Shown: positions 1 through 7,835, counted from the stretch's first letter. The stretch: 52,472 nt of DNA from Opitutales bacterium (GCA_017546455.1 JAFYWY010000082.1:1-52472); one strand, 5' to 3'. The notes: a model not told the origin generated them from the sequence alone. Program-made: numbers and translations.

Positions 1-87
1 CGAAACCCGCGGACTAAGCTCCAATCACACATGCGCTGCTTGCTGACTCGGATATGTCTTCCGGCGTTCCCGCGGCGGAATGGAACG
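1..87 (+). repeat. 132-bp repeat family, copy A (cut by window start)
   Basis: Right-hand part of an intergenic repeat with four other copies in this window (2645-2776 minus, 3004-3137 plus, 22738-22868 minus, 23179-23310 plus). It keeps the 'aacccgcgga' half of an internal hairpin and ends in 'gcggcggaatggaacg', matching the 3' end of the other plus-oriented copies. The match in between is loose. Like copies C and E it lies just upstream of a PEP-CTERM gene in the same orientation. No coding potential is evident. Confidence 0.6.
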
Positions 88-157
88 TTTTCTTTGCCTG
101 TGCCTACGGGCTGTTTCCCGCAGACAAAACGGCCCCTAAATGCGCCCGAAATAACGC

Positions 158-182
158 TTGACGACTTTTAGGGGGGTAAAAT
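158..182 (+). promoter_or_regulatory. PEP-CTERM gene 1 promoter with G6 spacer run
   Basis: A -35 hexamer TTGACG (158-163) is followed by ACTTTTA, six G (171-176) and a -10 hexamer TAAAAT (177-182). The spacer is only 13 bp, against 17 bp in the two sister promoters at 3208-3236 and 23362-23390. Such a short spacer should be poor for sigma70-type polymerase, so this copy is predicted to be weak or off. The leader after it (CCCTC...AAAATCTAAC) is shared with the other two copies and has no Shine-Dalgarno sequence. Confidence 0.7.
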
Positions 183-224
183 AAACCCTCACTTTAAAAT
201 CTAACATCAGAACACGATAACTCT

Positions 225-971
225 ATGAAAAAATATATCACGATTGCTGCGCTCCTCGCCGCAGGAAGTGCATTCGCTAATGCGACTGAGACGTTTATGA
301 ACCTTTCTACGGACAGTACTTCCGGGGATGTCACGTTTTCGGCGGAGACTTCTTCCTTTACAGGAGGTGGAATTTGGGCAACCGGAGGGGGAAATCGGGC
401 TCACACAGGAGTAAGCTTTGTTCTCAATTTGACTAAGGCTCAGGAAGTTACATCCAATACAGTTTTAATCAACTTTGATATGTCGGCGGATATCGGTCTT
501 TACCTCACGTCGTCGGGAGTAGTTTCTAAGTGGCAGAATGACACGTGGAATACTTCTTCATCTTATTCTGTACTCAGCAATCTTGAGAGCGCTTGGACGG
601 CAACGGATGGGAATATATACCTTGCATTGACGATTACGCTCGCGAACACTGAAGGAGGGCAAGGAGGAACGCAACTCTACTCTGCGGATTCAGGTTCTTC
701 ATTGTTGATTAATGCTGAGGGGAATACGGTGAATGGACTTGGAAGTTCTAGCAACACTTCAATTGATGGAATTACAGTGAACACAGATTACGTTGTCGCG
801 GCAGCAGTTACTCCTGGATGGGTCCCGGGTAACACCGCGCAGTCTCTCTCTGCCAGCTTGATGTCTGAAGCCCAAAAGATTTATATTCCCATCCCTGAAC
901 CCTCGACGTTCGGTTTGCTCGCGGGCTTGGGTGCTTTGGCTCTCGTTGGCACGCGTCGCCGCCGTCGCTAA
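225..971 (+). CDS. PEP-CTERM surface protein 1
   Basis: A 248-residue secreted protein. Residues 1-20 (MKKYITIAALLAAGSAFANA) are a signal peptide nearly identical to those of the genes at 3275 and 23426. The end carries a PEP-CTERM sorting signal: IPEPSTFGLLAGLG, a short hydrophobic stretch, then an RRRRR-type basic tail. In known systems such tails are processed by an exosortase and the protein goes to the outer surface; no exosortase gene is in this window. The core (about 21-222) is Ser/Thr/Gly-rich and looks beta-structured, has no recognisable domain and does not resemble the cores of its two sisters, except for EAQKI just before the anchor, which gene 3 shares. The ATG was chosen because it starts the conserved signal peptide. 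The function of the core is unknown. Confidence 0.88.
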   Translation: MKKYITIAALLAAGSAFANATETFMNLSTDSTSGDVTFSAETSSFTGGGIWATGGGNRAHTGVSFVLNLTKAQEVTSNTVLINFDMSADIGLYLTSSGVVSKWQNDTWNTSSSYSVLSNLESAWTATDGNIYLALTITLANTEGGQGGTQLYSADSGSSLLINAEGNTVNGLGSSSNTSIDGITVNTDYVVAAAVTPGWVPGNTAQSLSASLMSEAQKIYIPIPEPSTFGLLAGLGALALVGTRRRRR

Positions 972-1007
972 GCGACGCAGTTGCGAATTCCGAATTACTT
1001 AGAGAAG

Positions 1008-1044
1008 AACGTTCCCGTGATGGATTTCGCGGGAACGTTTTTTA
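1008..1044 (+). terminator. Rho-independent terminator after PEP-CTERM gene 1
   Basis: The inverted repeat AACGTTCCCG / CGGGAACGTT, separated by about 12 bases, is followed by a T-rich run (tttttatta). It lies 36 bp after the stop codon. The same 10-bp stem is used by the terminator at 37805-37841. Confidence 0.85.
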
Positions 1045-1268
1045 TTAGCACTAAGCATCAAGCGAAGTAAGAAAAGAGGGATATTGCCGCTTGGCGTCTA
1101 GGTGCCTTTGCGAGAGATTTTACTGGGTCGCAGGTTCTCGCAAATTTCTCCTTCGCCGCAGAGCGAAGTGTAACCTATCTCTGACTCTACTGCGCCCTCT
1201 TTAAGCTCTAAGCATTAAGCTTTAAGCTTTCATTTTCAATTTGATTTTCGCGCCCGCGCGGCGCATGA
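1045..1268. other. Intergenic spacer, no gene seen
   Basis: Between the terminator of PEP-CTERM gene 1 and the argG promoter I find no convincing ORF or RNA. A small inverted repeat TTCGC/GCGAA lies near 1151-1166. The stretch 1198-1234 is a run of degenerate heptamers of the TTAAGCT type, like those at 2574-2600, 4021-4052, 5183-5219 and 5270-5302. Confidence 0.5.
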
Positions 1269-1296
1269 TTGCCGCTTTCTTTTAACACATTAAAAT
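1269..1296 (+). promoter_or_regulatory. Possible argG promoter
   Basis: TTGCCG (1269-1274), a 16-bp spacer and TAAAAT (1291-1296) stand 10 bp before the argG ATG. That would leave a very short or absent leader. No ARG box was recognised. Confidence 0.4.
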
Positions 1297-1306
1297 ATTC
1301 ATTGAT

Positions 1307-2539
1307 ATGAAGATTCTTCTCGCATATTCCGGCGGATTGGACACCTCCGTGCTCCTTTCCTGGATTAAAGAAAAATACAACGCTGAAATGGTCGCTTACT
1401 GCGCGAATGTCGGCCAAGAAGAAGAGCTTTCCGGGCTCGAAGAAAAGAGCAAAAAGACCGGAGCTTCCAAAATTTACATCGAAGACCTTCAGGAAGAATT
1501 TGCCCGCGACTTCATTTTCCCGATGATGCAGGCCGGCGCGATCTACGAAGGCCAGTACTTCCTCGGCACGTCCATTGCACGCCCGCTCATCGCGAAGCGC
1601 ATGGTTGAAATCGCCAAGGCGGAAGGCTGCGACGCCATCGCTCACGGCGCAACCGGCAAGGGCAACGACCAGGTGCGTTTTGAACTCGCCGCCGCCGCGC
1701 TCGCTCCGGATCTCAAGATCATCGCTCCGTGGCGCGACGAATCCTTCCGCTCGCAGTTCCCGGGCCGCAAGGAAATGATCGACTACTGCGTGGCTCAGGG
1801 TCTCCCGGTCGAAGCCAGCATGAAGAAGCCGTACTCGATGGACCGCAACCTCCTCCACATCTCCTACGAAGCCGGCATCATGGAAGATCCGTGGTTCGAC
1901 GCGTTCTGCCCGGAAAACAAGGCGATGTTCAAGCTTTCCGTCGCTCCGGAAGATGCGCCGGACGCTCCGGAATTCATCGAACTCGATTTCGAAAAGGGTA
2001 ACTGCGTCGCCATCGACGGCAAGAAGATGTCCCCGCTCGAAGTCATGCAGACGCTCAACAAGCTCGGCGGCAAGCACGGCATCGGCCGTGTTGACATGGT
2101 GGAAAACCGCTTTGTCGGCATGAAGTCCCGCGGCGTTTATGAAACCCCGGGCGGAGCCATCCTTTTCTTCGCACACCGTCAGATGGAATCCATCACGATG
2201 GACCGCGATACGATGCACCTGCGCGACAGCCTCATCCCGAAGTATGCAGAGCTCGTTTACAACGGATTCTGGTATGCGCCGGAACGCCTCGCTCTCCAAG
2301 CGCTCGTTACGGAAACGCAGAAGAACGTTACGGGAACGGTGCGCGTCAAGCTCTACAAGGGCAACTGCTATGTCGCCGGCCGCAAGTCGCCGTGCTCGCT
2401 CTACAACCCGGACATCGCGACGATGGAAGCCGACCCGACCAACGCTTACGACCAGGACGATGCTTCCGGCTTCATCCACCTGAACGCGTTGCGCCTCAAG
2501 GTCAACGCCAAGGTCAACGGACCGGAAAACATGATGTAA
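1307..2539 (+). CDS. argG: Argininosuccinate synthase
   Basis: A 410-residue protein of full family length. It joins citrulline and aspartate, using ATP, to make argininosuccinate, the penultimate step of arginine biosynthesis in the cytoplasm. The N-terminal AYSGGLDTS (residues 6-14) is the N-type ATP pyrophosphatase P-loop. [17 protein letters not shown] and [15 protein letters not shown] are the substrate-binding blocks of the family, and [16 protein letters not shown] continues the conserved core. The ATG at 1307 begins directly with the conserved [10 protein letters not shown]. The gene is transcribed alone, with its own terminator, between two PEP-CTERM genes. No other arg genes lie nearby. 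Confidence 0.98.
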   Translation: MKILLAYSGGLDTSVLLSWIKEKYNAEMVAYCANVGQEEELSGLEEKSKKTGASKIYIEDLQEEFARDFIFPMMQAGAIYEGQYFLGTSIARPLIAKRMVEIAKAEGCDAIAHGATGKGNDQVRFELAAAALAPDLKIIAPWRDESFRSQFPGRKEMIDYCVAQGLPVEASMKKPYSMDRNLLHISYEAGIMEDPWFDAFCPENKAMFKLSVAPEDAPDAPEFIELDFEKGNCVAIDGKKMSPLEVMQTLNKLGGKHGIGRVDMVENRFVGMKSRGVYETPGGAILFFAHRQMESITMDRDTMHLRDSLIPKYAELVYNGFWYAPERLALQALVTETQKNVTGTVRVKLYKGNCYVAGRKSPCSLYNPDIATMEADPTNAYDQDDASGFIHLNALRLKVNAKVNGPENMM

Positions 2540-2542
2540 TAA

Positions 2543-2573
2543 AAAAAGCGCTCCGGAAGGGGCGCTTTTTTTT
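2543..2573 (+). terminator. argG terminator
   Basis: AAAAGCGCTCC and GGGGCGCTTTT form a stem with one G-T pair and a GAA-type loop, followed by a run of eight T. It starts 3 bp after the argG stop. Confidence 0.9.
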
Positions 2574-2632
2574 AGATTAAAGATTAGAGATTAAAGGTTG
2601 AAGAGCGTCCCTGCGGAATTCGCGGGGACGCC
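2574..2632 (+). repeat. Heptamer tract plus hairpin unit (copy of the PEP-CTERM gene 2 tail)
   Basis: Degenerate TTAAAGR heptamers (2574-2600) are followed by GAGCGTCCCTGCG and CGCGGGGACGC separated by GAATT. This hairpin is almost base-for-base the terminator of PEP-CTERM gene 2 (4052-4083), but its T-run is degraded to ctttctg. argG already has its own terminator, so this looks like a leftover 3' end. Confidence 0.65.
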
Positions 2633-2644
2633 TTTCTGTGTTTA

Positions 2645-2776
2645 GTTCCATTGCGCCGCAGGCGGGTCGGAGATGTATAGAAGCCGTTGAGCGGCGCATG
2701 TATTTTGGGGGATTGTCCGCGAGCTTCGGCTCTGCCTACACCCGCGGTTATCCCATGTAGTGCACCTCCGGCGCAC
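2645..2776 (-). repeat. 132-bp repeat family, copy B (minus orientation)
   Basis: Starts with TTCCATTGCGCCGCAGG and ends with GTGCACCTCCGGCGCAC. Inside is the family hairpin half ACACCCGCGGTTATCC. It is the reverse complement of copies C and E and parallel to copy D (22738-22868). Together with copy C it forms an inverted pair about 490 bp across, upstream of PEP-CTERM gene 2. Confidence 0.75.
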
Positions 2777-3003
2777 AGCCTCGAAGTTGCAATTGCGAAT
2801 TCTAAATTCCGAATCCCGAATGATTGCTGATTCGCGAATTCGATAATTGGCCTTAGGGTAATTACACCCCGAAATTTCAAGACTCTGCAACTCTGCCTAA
2901 ACCGGTTTTTGCAGGCAGATGCTTCACCGCGAAATGATGTTCGCTCCCTTTCTCTGCCGCGCCCAAAGTAATTATTCGGGATTCGTAATTGCGAAGCCCG
3001 GCT
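2777..3003. other. AT-rich spacer between repeat copies B and C
   Basis: No gene seen. The first ~80 bp (2777-2860) are rich in GAATTC/CCGAAT words and match the equivalent stretch after copy D (22869-22955), so the repeat unit extends beyond its 132-bp core on this side. The remainder shows no feature I recognise. Confidence 0.5.
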
Positions 3004-3137
3004 TCCCCGCTTGCGGGGAATACATTGGATAACTGCGGGTGTCGGCGATAGCCGAAACCCGCGGACAGACGGCTCAACGCCATGCGCCGCTCGAAAATAT
3101 GCCTGTGTCTCCGACCTGCCTGCGGCGCAATGGAACG
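3004..3137 (+). repeat. 132-bp repeat family, copy C (plus orientation)
   Basis: Contains TACATTGGATAACTGCGGGT, a hairpin with GCGGGT and ACCCGC arms around CGGC/GCCG (about 3035-3063), and ends in CTGCGGCGCAATGGAACG. Its first bases (a CCCCGC/GCGGGG mini-hairpin) replace the GTGCGCCGGAGG start seen in copy E. It ends 70 bp before the -35 box of PEP-CTERM gene 2. Confidence 0.75.
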
Positions 3138-3207
3138 TAATCCTTGCCCGCTCCTATAAGGTGCATTCCGTGGTCAAAACCGCGCCTAAATGCGCCCAAA
3201 ATAAGGC

Positions 3208-3236
3208 TTGACGACTTTTAAAGGGGGGGGTAAAAT
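3208..3236 (+). promoter_or_regulatory. PEP-CTERM gene 2 promoter with G8 spacer run
   Basis: TTGACG (3208-3213), a 17-bp spacer ending in eight G (3223-3230), then TAAAAT (3231-3236). Spacing and hexamers are near the sigma70 optimum, so this copy should be on. Upstream bases GCCTAAATGCGCCC (3183-3197 region) are shared with the gene 1 promoter. The leader CCCCTAAAAATTAAATTCTAAC matches the sister leaders in pattern. Confidence 0.8.
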
Positions 3237-3274
3237 TAGCCCCTAAAAATTAAATTCTAACTCAAACAATAATT

Positions 3275-4018
3275 ATGAAAAAATATATCGCAATCGCTGC
3301 CCTCCTTGCCGCAGGAAGTGCATTCGCTAATGCCATAACTGCAACGAATGCAGGCAGCAATGGTACTATCACGCTCGATGGAACGCAGGCCACGGATGCT
3401 CGCTTGGACTTCACGTATAACACGACGACAACGCAAACTCTCACGACAACGGTTGATTCCGTTACGATTTACGGAACAGACGGCTACGGGATGGGTACTG
3501 GGGATGTTTCCCTTGTGTTTAATATTCAAGATACGTTGACTGCAACGAATAACATTAAGCTTGTAAGTACGGGAGCGTCGTCAACGTGGACGGTGAATAC
3601 AAATCTTGATGCTGAAGAACTTTCGTTGTTCAATTCCGAAAAATTTGTCAGTCGTTGGGTTGTTACTGCAGACATTATTGAAAATATTGCAGCCTACATT
3701 GCCAACGATCACATCGACGTTTCCCTCGGAAATGTTAACGGGTTGAAGGATGGCGGAATTGTCTTCTGCCTGAATTCGAATTATTACGCGTCAAGTGACA
3801 TTACTTTTGATAGTAATTATGCGACCATTAATGCCGGAGCGCAGGCTCTTACGCTTGAGGAAGGTGTTCTTTACACGGTGGCAAAAATTACGGCGGATAA
3901 CGGTGCTTCCGTGAAGGGGATCGGCTTTGTTGCAGCCATCCCCGAACCCTCGACGTTCGGTCTGCTCGCGGGCTTGGGCGCTTTGGCGCTCGTCGGCACG
4001 CGTCGCCGCCGCAAATAA
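3275..4018 (+). CDS. PEP-CTERM surface protein 2
   Basis: A 247-residue secreted protein. The signal peptide (residues 1-20, MKKYIAIAALLAAGSAFANA) and the C-terminal IPEPSTFGLLAGLG anchor with hydrophobic stretch and RRRRK tail are nearly identical to those of the genes at 225 and 23426. The central ~200 residues (rich in Thr, Asn, Asp, Val) share no clear similarity with either. It is predicted to be exported by Sec and sorted to the cell surface by an exosortase encoded elsewhere. The core binds or does nothing that I can name. The ATG is fixed by the conserved signal peptide and lies 38 bp after the -10 box. Confidence 0.88.
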   Translation: MKKYIAIAALLAAGSAFANAITATNAGSNGTITLDGTQATDARLDFTYNTTTTQTLTTTVDSVTIYGTDGYGMGTGDVSLVFNIQDTLTATNNIKLVSTGASSTWTVNTNLDAEELSLFNSEKFVSRWVVTADIIENIAAYIANDHIDVSLGNVNGLKDGGIVFCLNSNYYASSDITFDSNYATINAGAQALTLEEGVLYTVAKITADNGASVKGIGFVAAIPEPSTFGLLAGLGALALVGTRRRRK

Positions 4019-4020
4019 GA

Positions 4021-4089
4021 GAGCTTAAAGTTTAGGGCTTAAAGCTTAAAGAAGAGCGTCCCTGCGGAATTCGCGGGGACGCTTTTTTT
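4021..4089 (+). terminator. Heptamer tract and terminator of PEP-CTERM gene 2
   Basis: Degenerate TTAAAG heptamers (4021-4052) lead into the stem AGCGTCCCTGCG / CGCGGGGACGCT with a GAATT loop (4055-4082) and a run of seven T. The hairpin is duplicated at 2601-2631, downstream of argG. Confidence 0.85.
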
Positions 4090-4153
4090 GTCGGGCAAAT
4101 ATAATCTTGTGAGGTGCGGCGTAATGGTCTGATTGCGGGAAATAATAATAAAA

Positions 4154-4170
4154 GTGTGATTTATATCACG
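4154..4170. promoter_or_regulatory. CRP/FNR-type palindrome
   Basis: TGTGATTTATATCACG is a near-perfect match to the CRP-family operator pattern TGTGA-N6-TCACA. It lies in the convergent spacer between PEP-CTERM gene 2 and tatC, with no obvious promoter or gene to control, so binding is uncertain. Confidence 0.35.
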
Positions 4171-4257
4171 AAAAACCCAATAATAGTGTGAGCGCGTGTT
4201 GCTATGGAACTCCTGATCGGGCTGGCATTGGAAGCTCGGAACGGTTGATTTCGTCGC

Positions 4258-5175
4258 TTAGTCCAAAATTCTGAGGTCGCCGTTTTCGTCGTCGGTGACG
4301 GGCGTGGCTTGGGTGCTGGACGGTTCAGGGTGTTTTTGCGGCGTTGCGGCGGCGAATTTGGCATCGAATGCGGCTTCGTCGGCGGCGCGGGCGGCGAGTT
4401 TTCTTTTTAACAGGCAGTCGCCGACGAAAACGGCGCAGAGGAAAAGGAGGAAGAGCAGGCCGGTGAGCGCGAGCAGGGTAATCGGATCGCCGACGGGTGA
4501 GACGAAGGCGATGGCGACGAGGATGCCGCTAACGACCCAGCGCCATTGTTTCAACAGGGCTCGCGGGGCGATGATTTCGAAATAGATGAGTGCGGTGATG
4601 AGGAGCGGGAATTCGAACAGCAGCCCGACGAAGAGGACGAGAATAACGATAAAGGCGTAGTAGTCGGCGGCGAGCCAGTTGACTTGCAGACCCATTTCGC
4701 TCGAGAAAAAGTACATGAACTCGATGGAAATCGGTGCGATTTCGACGAAGGCGAGCAGAGCTCCCGCGATGAAAAGCACGCTTGCGGAGAGGCAGATCGG
4801 AACGAGCCGCCGCTGTTCCCGTTGGCTGAGCGCGGGAGCGACAAAGCGTCCGAGTTTGTAGAGGACGAAGGGACCGGAAAGGACGATGCCGCCGAGGATG
4901 CCGATGTAGAGTAGGATGGAAAAGGGGTCCGTGAAGTGCATGGACGTCAGCGCATTTTGCATGGCGCCGCTTGCGTCGCCGGCGCGCTCGAGCGGGAGGC
5001 GCAGGAGCGAGAAGATTTCCTTGTAGAAAACGAGAGCGCCGACGGCGGACCCGACGAAGGCGAGCAGGCAGGCAAAAAGCGTCATGCGCAATTCCTCGAG
5101 ATGCTCCCAAAAACTCATTTCTTTTTCCGGGGAGGCATCGTCGCGGGAGCGGGGACTGGCGGGTTCTTTGTTCAC
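4258..5175 (-). CDS. tatC: Sec-independent translocase subunit TatC
   Basis: A 305-residue inner-membrane protein, the signal-peptide receptor of the twin-arginine export system. The cytoplasmic N-terminus carries SFWEHLEELR (residues 21-30), the hallmark TatC motif. Six hydrophobic segments follow, and Glu188 in LLFEFPLL matches the conserved membrane Glu. The C-terminal tail (about 245-305) is longer than usual, polar and Pro/Thr-rich. The short charged leader before the motif supports the start used. The partner tatA is not adjacent but lies at 41606-41908 with dsbD. The gene is monocistronic by appearance, separated from the SulP gene by a hairpin-rich spacer. Confidence 0.95.
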   Translation of the reverse strand: MNKEPASPRSRDDASPEKEMSFWEHLEELRMTLFACLLAFVGSAVGALVFYKEIFSLLRLPLERAGDASGAMQNALTSMHFTDPFSILLYIGILGGIVLSGPFVLYKLGRFVAPALSQREQRRLVPICLSASVLFIAGALLAFVEIAPISIEFMYFFSSEMGLQVNWLAADYYAFIVILVLFVGLLFEFPLLITALIYFEIIAPRALLKQWRWVVSGILVAIAFVSPVGDPITLLALTGLLFLLFLCAVFVGDCLLKRKLAARAADEAAFDAKFAAATPQKHPEPSSTQATPVTDDENGDLRILD

Positions 5176-5182
5176 GCAGGGA

Positions 5183-5302
5183 AATTAAAGATTAAAGCTT
5201 AAAGGTTAAAGCTTAAAGAGGCGCTTCCGAAGAAACGCCTCTTGTATCAGGAGTTTAGCGTCACGCTAAGCTTCTTTAATCTTTAAGCCCTAATCTTTAA
5301 TC
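5183..5302. repeat. Face-to-face heptamer tracts with hairpins; sulP terminator
   Basis: Plus-sense TTAAAG heptamers (5183-5219) run into a hairpin GAGGCGcTTC / GAAaCGCCTC (5216-5243). Minus-sense heptamers (5270-5302, partly within the sulP stop region) run into a small TTAGCGT/ACGCTAA hairpin (about 5254-5269). Read on the minus strand the first hairpin is followed by a short T run and probably ends sulP transcription before tatC. The tract-plus-hairpin layout is the same as at 2574-2632 and 4021-4089. Confidence 0.55.
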
Positions 5303-7060
5303 CTCTTTGTTGTTTTCCGCTTCGAGGCGGGCGCGTTCGCGCTCACGCAGGATGGCTTCTGCGCGTTCGATCGAGGATTGCATGTCCGGGCAGATATTTT
5401 CCGCGCCGATCTGTTTGTCGAGCTCGGCGTGACAGATGGCTTTTTTCGGTTGCGGGTGGAGGCCGGCGATGATCAGAGCCGTTCCGCTGCGTTGCATATC
5501 CGTATGGGTTTCGGAGATGGCACGAATGCCGGTGGCGTCAATCGAAAGCAGGTTGCTCAGGTCGAGGATGAAGATTTTCGGCGTACGGCCGACGCGCTTG
5601 AAGTTTTCGCGGAACTGATCGACGGCGCCGAAGAAGAGCGAGCCGAAGACTTCGAAGACTTCCACGTCGTCCGGCAGCTTATCGCGCCAGAGCGAGAGCG
5701 TGCCGTGCGGGTCGAATTGGTTTTCGCCCAGTTGCTTGCGGGAGAAAACGTGGAATTCCGCGGTTTCGGATTCGCGTTTGAGGAAGAGGAAGGCGGAAAG
5801 GACGACGCCGACTTCGATTGCGACCGACAGGTCCACGAAGACTGTGAGCAGGAAGGTCAGAATCAAAACGATGATGTCGCTCTTAGGCGAGGTTTTCAGC
5901 AAGCCGCAGAAGGAGCGCCAGCCGCTCATCGTATAGGAGACGAGGACGAGGACGGCGCCGAGCGCGCACATCGGGACGTAGGTGATGAGCGGTCCGAGGC
6001 AGAGCAGAATGAGCAGGAGCACGATGGCGTGTACGATTGCCGCCACGGGGGTGCGTCCGCCGTTTTTGATGTTGGCGGCCGTACGTGCGATCGCGCCCGT
6101 TGCGGGAATCCCGCCGAAGAGCGGGGAAAGGATATTGCCGACGCCTTGAGCGACGAGTTCCGCGTTCGGGCGGTGGCGTCGGCCGGTCATCCCGTCGGCG
6201 ACCACGGCGGAAAGCAGGGATTCGATAGCACCGAGGAGGGCAATCAGGAAGGCGGGAGCGATAAGCTCGCGCATCTTTTCGAAATTCAGATCGGCGAAAA
6301 TCCCGAAGTCCGGAGCCGGGAAGCCGGTCGGGAAGGGCTTATCGAGGAAGAACTTGCTGCCGATGGTGACGATGCCGGCGGAGTCTTTCGTCGCGCCCAG
6401 ACCGAAAACGGAGACGACGAGCGTTGCGACGGCGATGACGGCCAAGGCTCCGGGGACTTTGCTCGTGATGCGCGGCCAGATGAAGACGGCGAGCACGCAG
6501 AAAATCGACAGAATGAGGGTCGGGACGTGAACCGTGTTAAAATGCTGGAAGTAAACGGACCATTTGCCGACGAAGTCGCCCGGGACTTTCACACCCGTCA
6601 GATCCAAGCCGAAGAGGTCCGGAATCTGCGTCGAGAAGATCGTCACGGCGATCCCGGCGGTGAACCCGACGATGACCGGATAGGAAATAAATTTAAGAAA
6701 CGCGCCGAGTTTGGCTAAACCCATCGCGACGAGGATGAAGCCCGCCATCACGGTCGCGAATACCAAGCCGCTGATGCCGTACTGGCTGACGATGCCGAAA
6801 ATAATCGGAATGAATGCACCGGTCGGTCCGCAGACCTGCGTGCGGCTTCCGCCGAAAACGGCGATTACCAAACCGGCGATGATGGCCGTATAAAGGCCCC
6901 GCTCCGGTTCGACGCCCGAGGCGACGGCAAACGCAATCGCGAGCGGCAACGCAATCACTCCGACGATGATCCCGGAGATGCAGTCCGAGCGGAAATCCCG
7001 CATTTTATAGCCCTCTTTAAAAACGGTAAAGAGCTTCGGCGTTAGATCTGAGCGAAACAT
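5297..7060 (-). CDS. SulP-family anion transporter with STAS domain
   Basis: An inner-membrane SLC26/SulP protein of 587 residues from the ATG at 7060. An in-frame ATG at 7099 would add 13 residues, but MFRSDLTPKLF fits the usual start of the family. Residues up to about 420 form the transport domain with the signature ALPLAIAFAVASGVEPERGL and GGSRTQVCGPTGAFIPI. The last ~130 residues are a cytoplasmic STAS domain with FILDLSNLLSIDATGI. Members carry sulfate, bicarbonate, dicarboxylates or other anions, usually with Na+ or H+. The substrate cannot be read from sequence, and no carbonic anhydrase or sulfur genes are nearby. It is divergently transcribed from mazG. Confidence 0.93.
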   Translation of the reverse strand: MFRSDLTPKLFTVFKEGYKMRDFRSDCISGIIVGVIALPLAIAFAVASGVEPERGLYTAIIAGLVIAVFGGSRTQVCGPTGAFIPIIFGIVSQYGISGLVFATVMAGFILVAMGLAKLGAFLKFISYPVIVGFTAGIAVTIFSTQIPDLFGLDLTGVKVPGDFVGKWSVYFQHFNTVHVPTLILSIFCVLAVFIWPRITSKVPGALAVIAVATLVVSVFGLGATKDSAGIVTIGSKFFLDKPFPTGFPAPDFGIFADLNFEKMRELIAPAFLIALLGAIESLLSAVVADGMTGRRHRPNAELVAQGVGNILSPLFGGIPATGAIARTAANIKNGGRTPVAAIVHAIVLLLILLCLGPLITYVPMCALGAVLVLVSYTMSGWRSFCGLLKTSPKSDIIVLILTFLLTVFVDLSVAIEVGVVLSAFLFLKRESETAEFHVFSRKQLGENQFDPHGTLSLWRDKLPDDVEVFEVFGSLFFGAVDQFRENFKRVGRTPKIFILDLSNLLSIDATGIRAISETHTDMQRSGTALIIAGLHPQPKKAICHAELDKQIGAENICPDMQSSIERAEAILRERERARLEAENNKED

Positions 7061-7175
7061 AAGTAGAATCGATTTGTAGGGCAAAAATACTCCTCTCAAA
7101 AAATATTTTCAAGAAAGCTCTGAGGGCGGAAGCTTTCTTGCAGATTGCGGCGGGAAAGCGTAATTTTAGCGCATT

Positions 7176-7835
7176 ATGGTTTCTATCGATCATTTGCTCG
7201 AAACGATTACGCGCTTGCGTGCTCCGGACGGTTGTCCCTGGGACCGCGAACAGACGCACCGTTCGCTCTGCGGCTGCCTCGTCGAAGAGGTGGCGGAATT
7301 CATCGAAACGGTGGACTTGGACGAAAAGGCGCACATGTGCGAGGAGCTCGGCGACCTTCTCCTGCAGGTGGTTATGCATGCCGAAATCGCGCGTGAAAAC
7401 GGCGACTTTTCGTTTGACGATGTCGCCCGCGTCGTGAACGAAAAAATGATTTCCCGCCATCCGCATGTCTTCGGCGAGCTGAAACTGGCCGATTCGGATG
7501 CCGTCCTGAAAAAGTGGGACGAAATTAAGGCCGGAGAAAAAAGCAACAGCACGAAGCCGCAACGTTCTGCCCTGTTTAAGGATCTTCCCGCGACGTTGAA
7601 CAACATTCTCCGCGCCCGCGATACATGGAAGGCCGTTGAAAAAAAGAACCTCTGTCCGGGGGATACGGCCGACCGCGAGAAAATCGACGCCTTGGCGGGC
7701 TCGCTCACCGAAGAAAGCGCCGGCAAGCAGCTTTTCGAGCTCATCGCCGCTTGCCGCCAAGCCAAAATCGATCCGGATTCCGCGTTGCGCCGCCATACGC
7801 AACGGGTCGTTGCCGCCTGCGAAGCCAATGCCTAA
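7176..7835 (+). CDS. mazG: Nucleoside triphosphate pyrophosphohydrolase MazG
   Basis: A 219-residue cytoplasmic protein that hydrolyses (d)NTPs to monophosphates and pyrophosphate, a house-cleaning activity. The N-terminus has LRAPDGCPWDREQTH, then the metal-binding helices EEVAE (residues 37-41) and EELGD (56-60), then the typical VNEKMISRHPHVFG. There is one clear catalytic MazG domain. The C-terminal half is reduced relative to the ~260-residue E. coli enzyme, which has two domains. The stop overlaps the start of the DUF192 gene by 8 bp, so the two are likely translationally coupled. Confidence 0.93.
   Translation: MVSIDHLLETITRLRAPDGCPWDREQTHRSLCGCLVEEVAEFIETVDLDEKAHMCEELGDLLLQVVMHAEIARENGDFSFDDVARVVNEKMISRHPHVFGELKLADSDAVLKKWDEIKAGEKSNSTKPQRSALFKDLPATLNNILRARDTWKAVEKKNLCPGDTADREKIDALAGSLTEESAGKQLFELIAACRQAKIDPDSALRRHTQRVVAACEANA

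Noticed and set aside
2645-3137. Invertible promoter switch between repeat copies B and C (and likewise D and E)
   Set aside because: The promoters lie outside the inverted pairs, downstream of copies C and E, so inversion would not turn them around.
4203-4247. A 14-codon ORF next to the CRP-type palindrome as a leader peptide
   Set aside because: It is too short, has no downstream gene in the same direction and no start context to support it.
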